Source: Falciphora oryzae (taxonomy: Eukaryota; Ascomycota; Sordariomycetes; Magnaporthales; Magnaporthaceae). Taken from it: a stretch of DNA of 64,000 nucleotides. This document shows, piece after piece, positions 33,801-45,848 of this stretch. The translations under genes were made by a program, and so were the position numbers. Within the stretch, counting starts at the first letter, position 1. Every line of letters starts with the position of its first letter. The stretch spans positions 95,915-159,914 of the forward strand of contig JNVV01000053.1 in assembly GCA_000733355.1 (NCBI GenBank), written 5' to 3'. Below the pieces are notes generated by a model, which saw nothing but the letters and a program-made list of their open reading frames with translations, had not been told where the DNA came from and ran no database searches.

Positions 33801-35406
33801 GCCCCGGGGGCCGAAACCACTTTATTAAAAACTAACTACCTGCCCGATTCCGGAACGCACGCCGGCGTCCCACCAAACCAACCTATAAAAAGCGAAAAAA
33901 AGAACGGGACGAAACCCCGGCGGAAAGCAAAATACGTTACTAAAACTAAACGCGGCGCGGTTAGTACCGCGCAACGCCGGCGACGTAATCGCGAAACCGT
34001 GTTATTAAACGGGTGTAACGGCGCTCGCGACGAAAAAATTCGGCCTAAACCTCGTTATCCTCGCCATCGACCTAGCTAGCGTCCCGCTTTAACGAAGCGC
34101 CTTCGTTAAAGTGCTTGGTATAAATGCTATAAGCGTCGCAAAAAGCGACGCGGAAACGCTTTTTAGCGGCGGTCCAGCTGTTATAACCCGGGTTACCGGC
34201 ACCAATGCGTAACTGCACGCGAACAATGTTAAAGCAAAGACGCTAGCGAAACGACGGGAGCAAACTTACTAGGTTAAGGGCGTTTTACACCCCAGCCTCC
34301 TAACGGCGGCGCCGGGGAATTAACGCGGTACGACTAGCGGCGAGCGCGGCGCGGCGAACCTAAACGACATTTTCGAAGTTGTTTCCCTACCACGAAATTA
34401 ATTGGCAGCAGGACGGCGGAACGGGGGCGGGACATTTACGGCACGCGACCTTTGCGAGCCGGTTTCGCCGTAGCGACTACGGACAGCAATCTTAGCACCG
34501 ACGAAGGCAGCGAGCAAGGCGGAAACCGCTTTGCCGCTAGCGATACGACATTCCGGCGGTATGACGTAATAATCGTTAAAAGGATTATTTTCCGTACGCT
34601 TTTTAGCGGATAGGAATATATAGCTACGATCGAAGAACTTCTAGCGGCCGTGCACCTAAAAAATTTCGGCGGCACTAACGAAGGCGATTATATTATAAAA
34701 ATTTCCTTCCATTAAAGCGATCGGCTACCAGGCGAAGCGTTAGCGAAACCGGATCCAAGGATACGAAATAGGCGGAACGACGGCGCGGCGCCGGCAAAAC
34801 TAACCTTTCCATACGGTTTATAGCGGGAATTGCATTAGTCGCAATAAATAAACGAACCGAAAATACGATTAGCACTAGTTTATAAATAGGGAAACGCTAT
34901 ATTAGCTTTGTTATTAAATCGGACGGTCGGATGGTTAGCGCTAAAACAGCGATAATACTAGAGCTAGTGCGTCCGGAAACAAAAGATACAAACGGACTTA
35001 ATTAAAGGAAACAACCAAATATCGCCGGAAGTGCTTATAACAGGCGCTATCGTAACGACGGGCAGCGGGACGTTGTGGAAAAAAATAGTAGATCGCGAGC
35101 GTAAAAGCGGCGGAAAAAAAAGGACGCGTTATCGGGAATGTAAAGGAAAAATGTCCGACCGTAAAAAAAAAAGGAGGAAATAAAAAGTTTTCCTAAAAAA
35201 AAGGAAACAAAAAGAAGGAAAAGGAAAATTAAAAAGCAATCGGAAAGGGGCGCGCCTTCCGGTTTAGGAAAGCACGCTTTATCACCATAACAAAAGCGCC
35301 GCGCCACAACCAATGCGCTAGCGCTACGCCAACCAAACGACGCCACGAAAGGGAAACACCATTAAAACGCAATTAAAAAACCAACTGCGGTTTAAAAAAA
35401 GGGTAC
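33801..35406 (+). other. Element E 3' internal region, possible decayed extra ORF
   Basis: Between the chromodomain and the 3' LTR lie about 1.6 kb that a basic Ty3 element does not need. Plus-strand stretches look coding-like (RYDVIIVKRIIFRTLFSG, EYIATIEELLAAVHLKNFGG), followed near 35090-35260 by a very basic Lys/Arg-rich stretch. I recognise no domain. The last 250 bases resemble the interior of the TRIM read on its minus strand. It may be an accessory gene destroyed by RIP, or an untranslated region. Confidence 0.4.
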
Positions 35407-35535
35407 TATTACGGGACCAAACCCAGCACACCTATATTTAGCTAAAGATCCGCCGGCCCCCTCCGGGGCCAACGGTCTTTCTCCTTCGTGCAACAACAAA
35501 CCTTCAACCTAGTACCTAGCTGCCGCGCCGTAACA
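35407..35535 (+). repeat. 3' LTR of element E
   Basis: It is 129 bases, TATTACGGGACC...GCGCCGTAACA, matching the 5' LTR except for G-to-A/C-to-T changes, including both end dinucleotides. The CCTTT duplication follows. Confidence 0.9.
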
Positions 35536-35540
35536 CCTTT

Positions 35541-35893
35541 GTACCTTTGGGATTTTATTTTGCCTAAAAATACAGGGAACCGGACCCCCTCATCTCGTCT
35601 GTAACGACATCTCCTTCCTTACCAAGCGATTTTGGCATGCCGGCTGTGGAATCCCCTTTTTTACCTAGCGATTCCGGTATGTTTGCCGATACTATGCCGG
35701 CTTAATTTGAAAAAGCGGCCGGAAAAGCCCCCGAAAGCCCCTCCTGGTTTGCACCGAAAGAACGTTAAAATACACCTATGCTCGACGATTAAGGGGCATT
35801 TATCCTTTATTTGGCACCCCCCTTTAGCATAGCCTTCGAATAATAAGCCTTTATATCCGTAGGACGCTTTTACGACCCCCCAGGCTGGATGAC
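35541..35893 (+). other. Leader of element C, second part
   Basis: This continues the leader after the E insertion and ends at the ATGAC duplication in front of the solo LTR. No gene is visible; the short ORF at 35632-35832 has no recognisable content. Confidence 0.6.
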
Positions 35894-36188
35894 TGTCACA
35901 CGGAAGAACCCGTGGACCTAACTAGTCGGCATCACGAGTCGGCCTCACGGAGGTTCGAAGACCCGCATAGGCGGTCAACGGCCCTAAGGCCAAACGGTAA
36001 AGGTCGGAAGGCAGTGTGAATCATGTATTCGATACTTCGCACGGATCACAAAGGGTCTATATAAACCCTGCCATCTCTTATGTCCTTCACGAAAGATTCC
36101 TTCCTCCTCAAACATCTCTTAAGCCCATAGAAAGATTATCTGCAATCTAGAGATTCTTTCTCCAAACCGTCTTTGACCCCTTGTTACA
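35894..36188 (+). mobile_element. Solo LTR of the C family inside C itself
   Basis: It is 295 bases long, TGTCACACGGAAGAACCC...CTTGTTACA. It is flanked by ATGAC on both sides (35889-35893 and 36189-36193), so it is a separate insertion that recombined to a solo LTR and not the 5' LTR of C. It differs from the C LTRs in the region 35925-36000. A TATAAACC box is retained near 36060. Confidence 0.88.
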
Positions 36189-37495
36189 ATGACCAAAATC
36201 CAGCAGGAATTTATTAGCACGTACGAAGCAATTTCGGCCCTATCCCGAAGTGTGAGCCAGGAAATCCTCGCCGACCGGGAACAAATCTGCGAAATTAGGA
36301 CCTATTACGACCGCATTACCCACGCGTATAATACCGTTGTTTCCTTATGTAAGGAAGGCCTAATCGCTTTTGCCGAGCAACAAAAGGCATTCCGGCAACG
36401 AATTATTAAAGAAAGCCAAGCATTTGCATAATAAGTTTAGGCCACGGTCGCTACTTTGGCCGAAAAGCAACAAACCCGTTCGGAGGCCCTAGTCCAGCTC
36501 CGGGACGTTACTCGGGCCTAGCAAACCCATTTGCAGGACCTACAAGCACGATTTTCCACCTTCGAAAAAGGGGTTACTAATTGGGCTATTAATAAAAATG
36601 CTTAAATCCAAGATCTCCTAATTAAAAAACATATTTCGCCCGAAGCCCTTACCAAAGCCGAGCGACGCATACTGGCCCAAATTTACCAGCTTGTTAAAAA
36701 CGCCGTACGGGAAAGCCGGCGGCTGGCAGCATAAAAAAGCGGCCTAAATTAGCTACTGTATTTTCGGCCCTGTAACGATCGTTTTAATAACCCGGATTAA
36801 ACCGAAGTTCTCTTTAGGACGTACCCGTCCCTATTAGGGAAGATAGAGCCGAAGTTGATACCGATATATTTCCGCTTTCCGCTTTTAAATAAACAAGCTT
36901 AATAGCGCGGGAACGGATCGTTGGATCGAACGCCGGTTTGCTAGCCGCATAAATGGAACGGACCCTAAGGGATATACAAACCTAAACAAACCAAACCCGC
37001 ATAAGCATTACGCCGGGACGGATATAAAAATAACCCGCTGGTAATCCAAACTTTTCGGACTTTTCAAAATCGGATAATAGCGATAATAACCTGCTACCGC
37101 GGCCTTTTAACCAAAAGCTACGGCCGTTCCGATTACCTTTTCCGCTAAGCGATAGGGCGCCGCAACCCCTTAGGGGAATTTCCTAAGGCACGGTTTTTAT
37201 AGTTAACCCCGTGCAATTTAAAGCCCCTAGCGCTTTCGAAGGAGATCGCACTAAATTTAAAAACTGGTGGTTCGTGGTATAGGCTTATATAAACGCCTGC
37301 CCCTAAAGCTTTACGGGTAACCCGCACCGCATCATTTAGGTTAAGTCCCTTTTAAAAGGAGCCGCTTTCCAATGGCACGTAGTTAGGGCACGTTTATTAG
37401 AATTTATAAACGTTTAAAATTCCTGGAAAGGATACGCTTCGTCGCTGGAGGAGCACTATAAAGACCCTAACGAGGAACGAATTGATGCTAAAAAG
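36189..37495 (+). pseudogene. Element C gag, N-terminal part
   Basis: The frame begins MTKIQQEFISTYEAISALSR at the ATG shared with the ATGAC target duplication, and is helical and Gln/Glu-rich. After stops it continues with QDLQARFSTFEKGVTNWAIN and AERRILAQIYQLVKN. Near 37210 come FEGDRTKFKNWW and ITGNPHRI-like segments typical of the gag capsid fold. It is cut at AAAAG (37491-37495) by D2 and resumes at 44721. Confidence 0.75.
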
Positions 37496-37979
37496 TGTTA
37501 CAATCAGGCTCTGTTCCTAGGGTAGGACACCTAGGAAGGGTGCATGAACAGTACACTTAACAAGGGTTGCTTTAGGGGAACTGGGAAACTGGTAACAAAG
37601 GTTTAAATTGCTTGCCTAAGGGGGTACCTTGGAGCTAACTTAAGTTAACTAATGCCGATGCCTTAATCAAAGCTATCTAACCGTAAAAAAACCTTTCCCT
37701 TATATACACGACCTAATCCTTCCCAATCTATGCTATATTTGCTATATCGTATATCAAACATATCGCTTTAAAGATTTATGCTATATCTGCTATATCGCAT
37801 ATTAAACATATCACCTTAAAAACCTGTGCTATGTCTGCTATATCGCATATCAAACATATCACTTTAAAGTTACGTATCCTTTTACGTAACCTTTCCTTTT
37901 CCAAATGCGGGGTTAAAGGTGCTTCCTTCCCGGGGCTTAACCTAAGCCTCTTATCCCCGCCACCTATATGGTCGTAACA
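37496..37979 (-). repeat. LTR of D2 (3' in element orientation)
   Basis: 484 bases, TGTTACAATC...GTCGTAACA, with the same three 48-base units as D1. The adjoining AAAAGAGGGGACCTAA (minus strand) is the polypurine tract. Confidence 0.92.
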
Positions 37980-38092
37980 TTAGGTCCCCTCTTTTAAGCT
38001 AAATCCCTTTAGCCATATCTGCTATCCCTTTCTTTTGTTAGTAATAAGTACTTTCCTTTTTTGCCATCTCCTATCCCTTTGTTTTTAACAAA

Positions 38093-38666
38093 ATGTCGGA
38101 TTAGGTGCAAAAACGAAAAACTCCTATTGCGCGTTCGACTATTCGTTGCGACAACCTCCTTACCGCCCTCATTTTTTTTTCAATTAAAATGCCTTCCTGT
38201 TCTTTTTGCGAAGCCCTAAATCGTTTTTATTACGAGGTTTTTCCTTAGGACTTTTCCCGATGCGTAAAATGTGTCCGTTAAAGCCGTTCCCGCTGCGACG
38301 TACTAAGCCTTTCGCTTACACAACTTTAAAAGCTTTAGCATTAATTCACATAACGTAAAGCTAAATTAAAAACTGCTAAAAAAGAGCGTCGCTTTATTAA
38401 CGCAAAAATAAAACGTTTGCGAAAATAAAAAAAGGTGTGGTTAAAAAAAAAATGCGTGCAATACGTTAGGGTATCGATAATTTAAAAAAGCTGGAGCGGA
38501 TTGAGCGGGAGGAGGCCGAAAAAGCTGCTACGCAGGCCCTTATTGCGCCTTCTGCCTTATTTGCCCCTTCCTTTCCTCCGTTATCGCTTTCCTTTTTAAA
38601 CTAGCCGGGTCCCAAGGTTAATCCTGCCTTTAACCTAGGTGTTTTTTTTCAATCGGGTAAGTCGTA
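38093..38666 (+). pseudogene. Accessory ORF of element D, antisense to gag-pol (D2 copy)
   Basis: This is the counterpart of 21552-22112, better preserved in its Cys cluster: MPSCSFCEALNRF, then SRCVKCV and SRSRCDV, forming C-x2-C ... C-x2-C ... C. The basic coiled coil and the Pro-rich tail follow, ending GVFFQSGKS before a TAG at 38664-38666. D1 has a premature TAA where this copy keeps CAA. Presence in both copies at the same place shows it belongs to the element. Confidence 0.7.
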
Positions 38667-38699
38667 GAGTTCTTAATAACTTCCTTAGGTCCTATAACA

Positions 38700-38758
38700 C
38701 ATTAGGTGTAGCTTTAGCTTTTTTTGCCGAAGTTTCGGGTTCGAATCCCGGCAAAGCC
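38700..38758 (+). other. tRNA-like 3' half in element D (D2 copy)
   Basis: It has the same T-arm (38736-38750) and stem-loop as D1, with one more T in the loop and AAAG in place of AGGG in the following acceptor-like stretch. The B-box core is unchanged between copies although the surroundings have drifted. Confidence 0.5.
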
Positions 38759-38859
38759 GTTATTAGGGAACCAATTGTTAAATTTCGGTAGTTAGTTCTT
38801 TAGTATGTTTTTTGCTAACCTTTTAACAAGCGCTTCCGTTAATACTCCGTTAGCGCTTC

Positions 38860-41800
38860 CTAATAATTCCTAAGGTTTGTCGCTTTTTCCCACGTGTTTT
38901 CCTCGTAGCCGTACCCTTTCCACTTAATTAGATACTTTTTAAAACGTCGCTTCGTGCGTTCGTCCAAAAATTTTTCGACCTCGTACTTTTGCTTTAGGTC
39001 GACTTCTATTAATTCGCTGCTTTCCGTTCTAGGCGGTGCTGGTTTTAATAAAAAGACGTAAAAAATTAAATAAATTTCTATAATTAGGGGGAGTTGTAGT
39101 TCGTAATTAACGTTTGATACCACTTTTTTTACCTTAAACGGCCTAAGCTTTTTATAATCCAGCTTGTTATTTGGTCGTTTCGTTTTAATATTACGGCGCA
39201 AAAAATAAACGCTATCCCCCTCCTTAAAAATCGGTCCCTCGATCCTTTTTTTATTGGTTTATATAGCTATTCGTTATCGTAGCTTTTTAAGCTTTGCTTG
39301 GAGATTTTTATGCAGTTTGGTAAACTCCGTCACTTGGATTTCCGCTGCTAAGGCGTATGGTTTTGCCCTAAATTTTCCGTACACCGTAGGTATATACCCG
39401 TAATTTGCAAAAAACGGTATGGTTCCCGTACTTTCGTATTTTAAACTGTTGTACGCAAACTACGCCATAAAAAGTAATTATACCTAATCTGTTTATTTGT
39501 AATTAACGTAATAGCGAAAGTATTATTCCATAGTTTAGTTCGTTCGTTCGGTTTATCCGTTTGTTTCCGGATGGTACGCTATTAATAAAGCGTGCTCGGC
39601 TCCCAATTTGGATACGAACGCGCGCTAAAATTTGCTTATAAACAGCTTATCCTTATCCGTAACAATATGCTTTAGCACTCCGTACTTTGCGATTATATAC
39701 CGGATAAAAACGTACGCTAATTTTGTAGCGTTATTTGCCTTTTTGTAAAGTAAAAATAAGGCGTATTTGGTAAACCTATCCATTATTATTAAAATGTTAT
39801 TATAATAAACGTTCGTTAGGGGCTTTTTTAACTTTAGTAATTTAACAACGAAATTTGCTATAACATATTGCCATACCTTACTAAGCGCTAGCAAAGGTTG
39901 CAATAACCTATAAGGTTTATATCGGCTGGCTTTATTTTTTGCGCAATTTTTACAATCTTTAATTGCTTCCTATACTTTGGTTTGAGTTCCGACAAACCCG
40001 TGGTATTATCGTAGCTTTTTCCATATTTTGGTTACTTTTTAATAGCTATAGGCCAATTGCCCGTGGATTTACTGAATCCTTTTAGGAGTTTATTCCTTTT
40101 GCTTAGTTGTTTTTGCTAATACCCGCTACGCTGGGACCAGAAATCCGTTTGGGCCTTAAGCGAATATTATACGAGTTTTCTTTGGAATATTAATTTCGTG
40201 GTTTAATTAGCGACTAAAGGCGTCCGCCCGTCCGTTTTCCGATCCCTTGCGGTATTCGATCCGGATATTATAATTTTAAAGGAACTTACTCCATCGGATT
40301 TGCCGTTTGTTTAAGTTTTTGCTAGTAGTAAAGTGTGATAGGTTCTTATAGTCCGTATACACCACAATTTAATGCTTTATTCCATATAAATAAAATCTTT
40401 ATTCCTTTAATGCCCTAATAATAACGAAAAGTTCCTTATTATAAATTTAGTAATTTAATTTAGGTCCATTAAATTTTTGCGAAAAAAAGGCGCAAAAGTA
40501 CAGCCTTTTTTACTCGTCCTTTTATCCGAATTGTTTTCCGATTGCGAAATTTAACGCATCGGTTTCTACTTCAAAAGGTTTGTTTGGGTTTGGTATAGCC
40601 AAAACTGGTTTTTATAAAACGGCTTTCCGCAATAATTCGAAAGCTTTTTGTTTTTGCTTCCTTTAATGGAATTGGGTATCGTTTTTGGTAAAATTCGTAA
40701 ATAGTGCAGCCTTTTTGCTAAAATCGCGGATAAACCGTCGGTAAAAGTTTATAAACTTTAGAAAGCTTCGGACCTCCCTAACGTTCGTAAATACAAACTA
40801 CTTTTTAATTTCGTACACCTTTTTAGGGTTTATGCGAACTTTTCCGGGTATAATAACAAAACCTAGGAAAACGACCTTTTGCGTATGCTATACACATTTT
40901 TTTGGGTTAATTAAAAGCTTAGCGTCCTGTAGCTTTTGCAGCACTTTATGCATATGCTCCTTATATTTTTCCAATGTTCCCGAAAAAATTAGGATATCGT
41001 CCAAATATGCGAAGATAAAAATATCGAAATACTTTCGCAATACGTGGTCGATTATCCGCTAGAATGTAGCTGGCGCATTAGTAAGCCTAAAGGTTATTAC
41101 TAAAAATTCAAAAACCCCGAATTTCGTCCGAAAAGCTGTTATTTATTCCTAACCCTTTTTAATCCGTAGCAGGCTATAAGCTTTGCGTAGGTCTAAAGCC
41201 GTAAAATATTTGGTTTTGCTAAATTTATCCCGTAGCTCGTTAATAAAAAGCAAAGGATATCGATTTTTAATAGTTGTTTCGTTTAGCGGTCGGTAGTCGA
41301 TATATATCCGCTCCTTTCCGTTTTTTTTTAACACGAACAATATCCCGTATCCGATAGGAAAATTGGAAAGCCTAATAAATCCCTTTAGCAAGTCCTCTTT
41401 TAGTTATTCCTTTAGCACTTCCTACTGTTTTTGGCTTAATTGATATAGCTTTTGGTATATAAGCTATGTTTTTGGTTTAAGCTTAATTTCGTAATCGAAT
41501 GGCCCATATTCCGGGAATATTATTTTTAGGTTTTTTTTAAACAGTTTCCAATACCGGAAATATTTTTTTAGGACGTTTTTTATTCGTATTTTGAAATTTG
41601 CTCGTTTTTTAAAATCGACGTCGTTTGTAAATAGTTACGAATCCGTCGATATCGATTGCTTAAATTAATTGCTTTATTTTGCCACCGTCGTAGCTGCTTT
41701 TTATAGCTTCGTAGGTTTACTATCCGGGGTTTAGGGCTGTTAAACCGTTACGGGGTTTTGTAAATTTCCTTATTGGATTTGGCCGGTAATCCAATCTATT

Positions 41801-44190
41801 TGTAAGTTGCTTTATTTAAACTAAAGGATGCCTAAAATCACGTTTTCCCCTCCTATATCCATAATATTTAAAATAACGCGGAAATTCTTCCTTTAGCATC
41901 GAAATTTGAAATAATTAATCTTTTTATCGATATAGCCATTATTAAATGTAACCGGTTTTCCTTCCACAATCTTTAAGCTATACGGCGTTTTTTTTTTCCT
42001 TACCGGAATGCCGTACCTCTTCGCTACCTCCGGCGAAAGGTAATTGCTTTGGGCCCCGCTATCGATTATAGCGTTTAGCCTTTTTCCTTTATACCGTAGT
42101 ACTACCATTAAATGCTAGTATTGGTCGACGTTTGTTACGGTTAAGGTTTTTGCTTATTATTAAAGTCCATTCCATGCCTTTATATCGGGTAGCCTTTTTA
42201 ATTTTTTACTTCGGGAGCTTTTCCTTTTCTTATAAATCGTCCGGCCTCGTAGCTTATGTAGTTAAACAAACCTAATCGCATACGGCCTTTTATTTAAGCC
42301 TTAGCTTTTTTTTCCATATAAACCTTACACTCGGGCTTCCCGTAATTAAAGTACGATAAAAGTCCCGAAATGCATAGTATGGGGTAAGCTAATAAAAGTG
42401 CGAAAATCGCTTTGGACTATACGTAGTCCATTTCGGTAATCCTCCATTTAGGGAGCTAATAATCCCTTTTTAGGTTTTTAATCGGCTCGCCGTTTTTTTT
42501 TCCGAAAAAAAGTCGCTTTTTAGTTTTGCGGTTAAATGCTATTCGTAGCAGTCGTTTACGCACTCGGCCCAAAAAAGCTCGTCGTGTTCTATTGCCTCGA
42601 CATCCACATTTGGGTGGTTTTGGTTATGTAATTCCGTGCTACGTTTTTTTTCGGAAGTACTTTTTCGTACGAAGCCCCGTAGTAAATAATTTGCTGGTCG
42701 TTCCGAAACCAATTTAAAAGCTAACCGTTATCGTTAAATGCTAGCTTTTTTCGCATAATTCCTCCGATAAATTTAAGCTGGTCCCAAAACTATCGGTCCG
42801 ATTCCAAAAATCCGAACGAAATATAAGCCTTACTAATATCGAATATATTATATATTCGTTGTTTTGTAGTTAAAAACGAACCTTCGGCTTTTTTTCGTTT
42901 TTTAACCATATAGGTTTAACCTAATAACTTGTTATCGATTTCGTTATTAGTATCGTAAATAGATTCGACCCACGCAGCAATGTTATCTTTTTTTTCGGAT
43001 TTTATAAATCCGGTAGCGAAAATTTATTTTCCCTCGCTATCGTATTCGATCTTAATAGGACCTCCATTAAAAATTATCCGAATTCGTCGCGTCGCGGCTA
43101 CCCGCTTTTTAAAATACCAGCCGGTCGCGTCCTTATTAAACTAATGCGTCAAATACGAGTTCTCGCAGTAATAGGTCCAATTAAAAGCTGCTCCGGGGCA
43201 CAAGCTATTTTTTACCTAAATATTTCCCCGTTAAATAACTACCGTTTGTTTTTACGGACAATCCCTTTTTATATGGCCTTTTTAACCACATTTAAAGCAT
43301 TTCCCGTCCTTAAAGTCCTGCCTCTTCTTATCGCTTTGCTTTTGCTAATAGGTGGTTCCCGCGCTAAGGTTTATAGGTTTAAAATGTATGCTATAAACCG
43401 TATTTAGCTATTATTTGTTTTTTTTATAGTTGTTTTTATTATTTACCACTTTAATTGGCTAACTCTTTTTTTTAAATCGTCGTTCGTACAATTTGTCGCT
43501 AATACAAACGGCTATTTAAACGTAATCCGGAAAATCCTCCGGTCGGTCCGCTTTAAAAAGCTCGTTTTTCATATCCTCGCGGAAACCCCTATAAAAATGC
43601 GCCATTTTAATTTGGTCGGTCCAATCGAGCTTGGTTACGAAACGTTAAAACTTTAAAGCGTATATAAAGGCTGGCCCTTTTTATTAAAGGCTAAAAATTT
43701 TTTTTTCCGTAACCAATCGCTCGTCGACCTGGCCGAAAACTTTGCCAACTTTTTTTCCGAATTTTTCGAAACTAACAAATACAATTTATATCTGCTTTTT
43801 AAATTTTACGCTTTAAAAGTAATCCGCTTACGTAAGTTAAAACCAGTTTTTAATTTTTCCTCCGAAACGTATAGCGGCGTAAGCTACCTTTTTTTTCCTC
43901 GGTACCGAAATAAACCTCGTAAAACGAAAAATAAACCTTGCATTCGGTAAAAAAAATTCGAAATTTGCCCGTTTTTCCGTCGTAAATTTCGGGAAATGGG
44001 AACTTATATACCTTTATCGCAATATCCGGCTTGCTTTAAACCGCAGCCAATTAGGCTTTAGCTTTAGTAAGGTCCTTTACGAGCACTCGGAAAAAATCGA
44101 AGGAAATGTCCTCATTATACTTTTTCCCTTCGTATTTAACGGTAAAAAGCTATTCCGTTTGTTTAGAACCGGACGCCGACATTTTATCGT
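38860..44190 (-). pseudogene. Element D2 gag-pol, inactivated
   Basis: On the minus strand gag begins near 44180 (MSASGSKQTE). A zinc knuckle lies near 43265-43310 (CFKCG, stop, KGHIKRDC). The aspartic protease is at 41893-42108 (NAIIDSGAQSNYLSPEVAK, catalytic DSG intact). Reverse transcriptase is at 41149-41391 (FVLKKNGKERIYIDYRPLNE) and beyond. Integrase core is at 39625-39903 (ILIIMDRFTKYALFLLYKK) and the chromodomain at 38860-39010 (KYLIKWKGYGYEENTWEKA). Stops of RIP type break every domain. Confidence 0.9.
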
Positions 44191-44231
44191 ACTATTCGCC
44201 TTTAGTAAATGCTAAACAGGATTAATCAAAA

Positions 44232-44715
44232 TGTTATAATTAAACTTTATTCCTAAAGTAAAACACTTAGGAAGGGTGCATAAACAGTATATTTAACAAG
44301 GGTTGCTTTAAAGGAACTAGGAAATTAGTAACAAAGGTTTAAATTGCTTGCCCAAAAGGGTACCTTGGAACTAACTTAGGTTAACTAATACCGATACCTT
44401 AATTAAAGCTATCTAACCGTAAAAAAACCTTTCTTTTATATATACGACCTGGTCCTTCCCAATTTGTGCTATGTTTGTTATATCGCATATTAAACATATC
44501 GCTTTAAGGACCTGTGCTATATCTGCTATATCGCATATTAAATATATCACCCTAAGGACCTGTGCTATGTCTGCTATATCGCATATCAAACATATTACCT
44601 TAAGGTCACGTGTCCTTCCACGTAACCCTTCCTTTTCCAAGTGCGGGGTTAAGGGTGCTTCCTTCCCGGGGCTTGACCCAGGCCTCCTGTCCCCGCCACC
44701 TGTATGGTCGTAACA
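44232..44715 (-). repeat. LTR of D2 (5' in element orientation)
   Basis: 484 bases, TGTTATAATT...GGTCGTAACA. It is more RIP-altered at its left end than the partner LTR. Confidence 0.92.
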
Positions 44716-44720
44716 AAAAG

Positions 44721-45846
44721 CTCCGGTCCTTAAAGTACAACGGCGATATCGTCGGCTACTTAACGGAGTTAAGGCAGTATAATATTACTACCCGATGGAC
44801 CGGTACGACCTTCCAGGATTTCGTCCGATTTTCGCTACCCGAAGGTATCGCCGATTTGGCATATGCCAATAAAGGTCGAATCCTTACGGACGACGCCGAA
44901 TTTTTCAAAGCTTTTCAAAAGGTAGAAATTACTTACGAGTAAAAGCTCGCAAATAAAGCCTTTATTAAGGCTTTGATGCAAAGAACGGGCTAAAAGGAAA
45001 AGGGAAAAGACGAGCCCGCTTCGAATTAGGAGCGTTCGAACGCGGGCCGTCGCCGCGGCAAGGGCTTTAAAGATAGGAACCCAAGTCCATCCTCAAGCTC
45101 CCGTTCCGGAAAGAAGGCTAACGATAAAAAAGCCGCCGATAAAAAGAACAACATTTGGACTACCACTAAATTGGCACTCGAAGGAATCGAATAACGCGAT
45201 ATCGACGTACGAAAGTTGGCTAAAGCCGATTGCTGGCGCTGCGGAAGAAAAGGGCACTATACGTTAAAATGCTACGTTAAAAAGGATATTAACGGTAAGG
45301 AATTCCCTTTTATACTAGCAAAAACGGCCGGTGCCAAATCCATTTTTTAAACGCCTTGTAACGGACGAATAGGAGGAACAGCTACAGGCTAAAAAGGCTA
45401 AAATCGCTGGCCTTACCTTAGAAGCCCCGAGCGAACCACGAATTTTTGAACTATTAGATTCGGAATCGGACGATGACTGTTGATAACTATTGACCGTCGC
45501 TGCTGTACGAAGGCCTTTAACGGATAGGGAATTCGCAAAGCCAATCCTTCGCATATACATACGAGCGAGGGGATCGAAGGAGATACTTATCCGGGTTTTT
45601 TTAAACGGAGGTAGCGATACGAAGGTTATATCGGATAAAATAGCCAAGCAATTCCCGGGTCACCTGGTTGACAGAGCTATCCCTCACGTAATAACCTCCT
45701 TTTTAGGGAAAATCGAACCAGAAGCCGAAAAGCAATTAGTTGTCGACGTTACTTTCCAGCATAAAACGCACTATTTTACGGAAACGTTCGAAGTTAGTCC
45801 TACAGATCCAGATTGCGATATTATCCTGCCTTTCGTATAGCAAAAG
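44721..45846 (+). pseudogene. Element C gag C-terminus, zinc knuckle and protease
   Basis: Gag resumes after D2 with KYNGDIVGYLTELRQYN and TFQDFVRFSLPEGIADLAYA. A zinc knuckle CWRCGRKGHYTLKC lies at 45231-45272. A retropepsin-like segment follows at about 45520-45830 (VFLNGGSDTKVISDKIAKQF), where the usual Asp-Ser/Thr-Gly reads Asn-Gly-Gly, so the active site is altered or belongs to a variant family. The frame ends DCDIILPFV at the insertion point of the A pair and continues at 48316 (FVWQRYHLPLG). Confidence 0.75.
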
Positions 45847-45848
45847 CA

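Larger units (their letters stand above)
19837..35535 (+). mobile_element. Ty3/gypsy chromovirus E, split by D1
   Basis: Its 129-base LTRs are flanked by the 5-base duplication CCTTT (19832-19836 and 35536-35540). Without D1 it is about 7.5 kb. Gag, protease, reverse transcriptase, RNase H, integrase and chromodomain occur in order on the plus strand, with many stops. Just before the right LTR, GGTTTAAAAAAAGGGTAC is a polypurine tract. The plus strand is A-rich and poor in TpG, pointing to RIP directed mainly at the other strand. It lies in the leader of C. Confidence 0.9.
37496..44715 (-). mobile_element. Ty3/gypsy chromovirus D, copy D2 (reverse orientation)
   Basis: A complete copy of 7220 bases with 484-base LTRs, flanked by AAAAG (37491-37495 and 44716-44720) and inserted in C gag. 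It is collinear with D1 and lacks the TRIM and H insertions, so it provides their empty sites. D1 and D2 differ by both C/T and G/A changes. Confidence 0.93.

Noticed and set aside
35894..36188. Taken at first as the 5' LTR of element C
   Set aside because: It has its own ATGAC duplication, while the LTRs at 19166 and 51675 share ACACA and equal length, so those are the pair.
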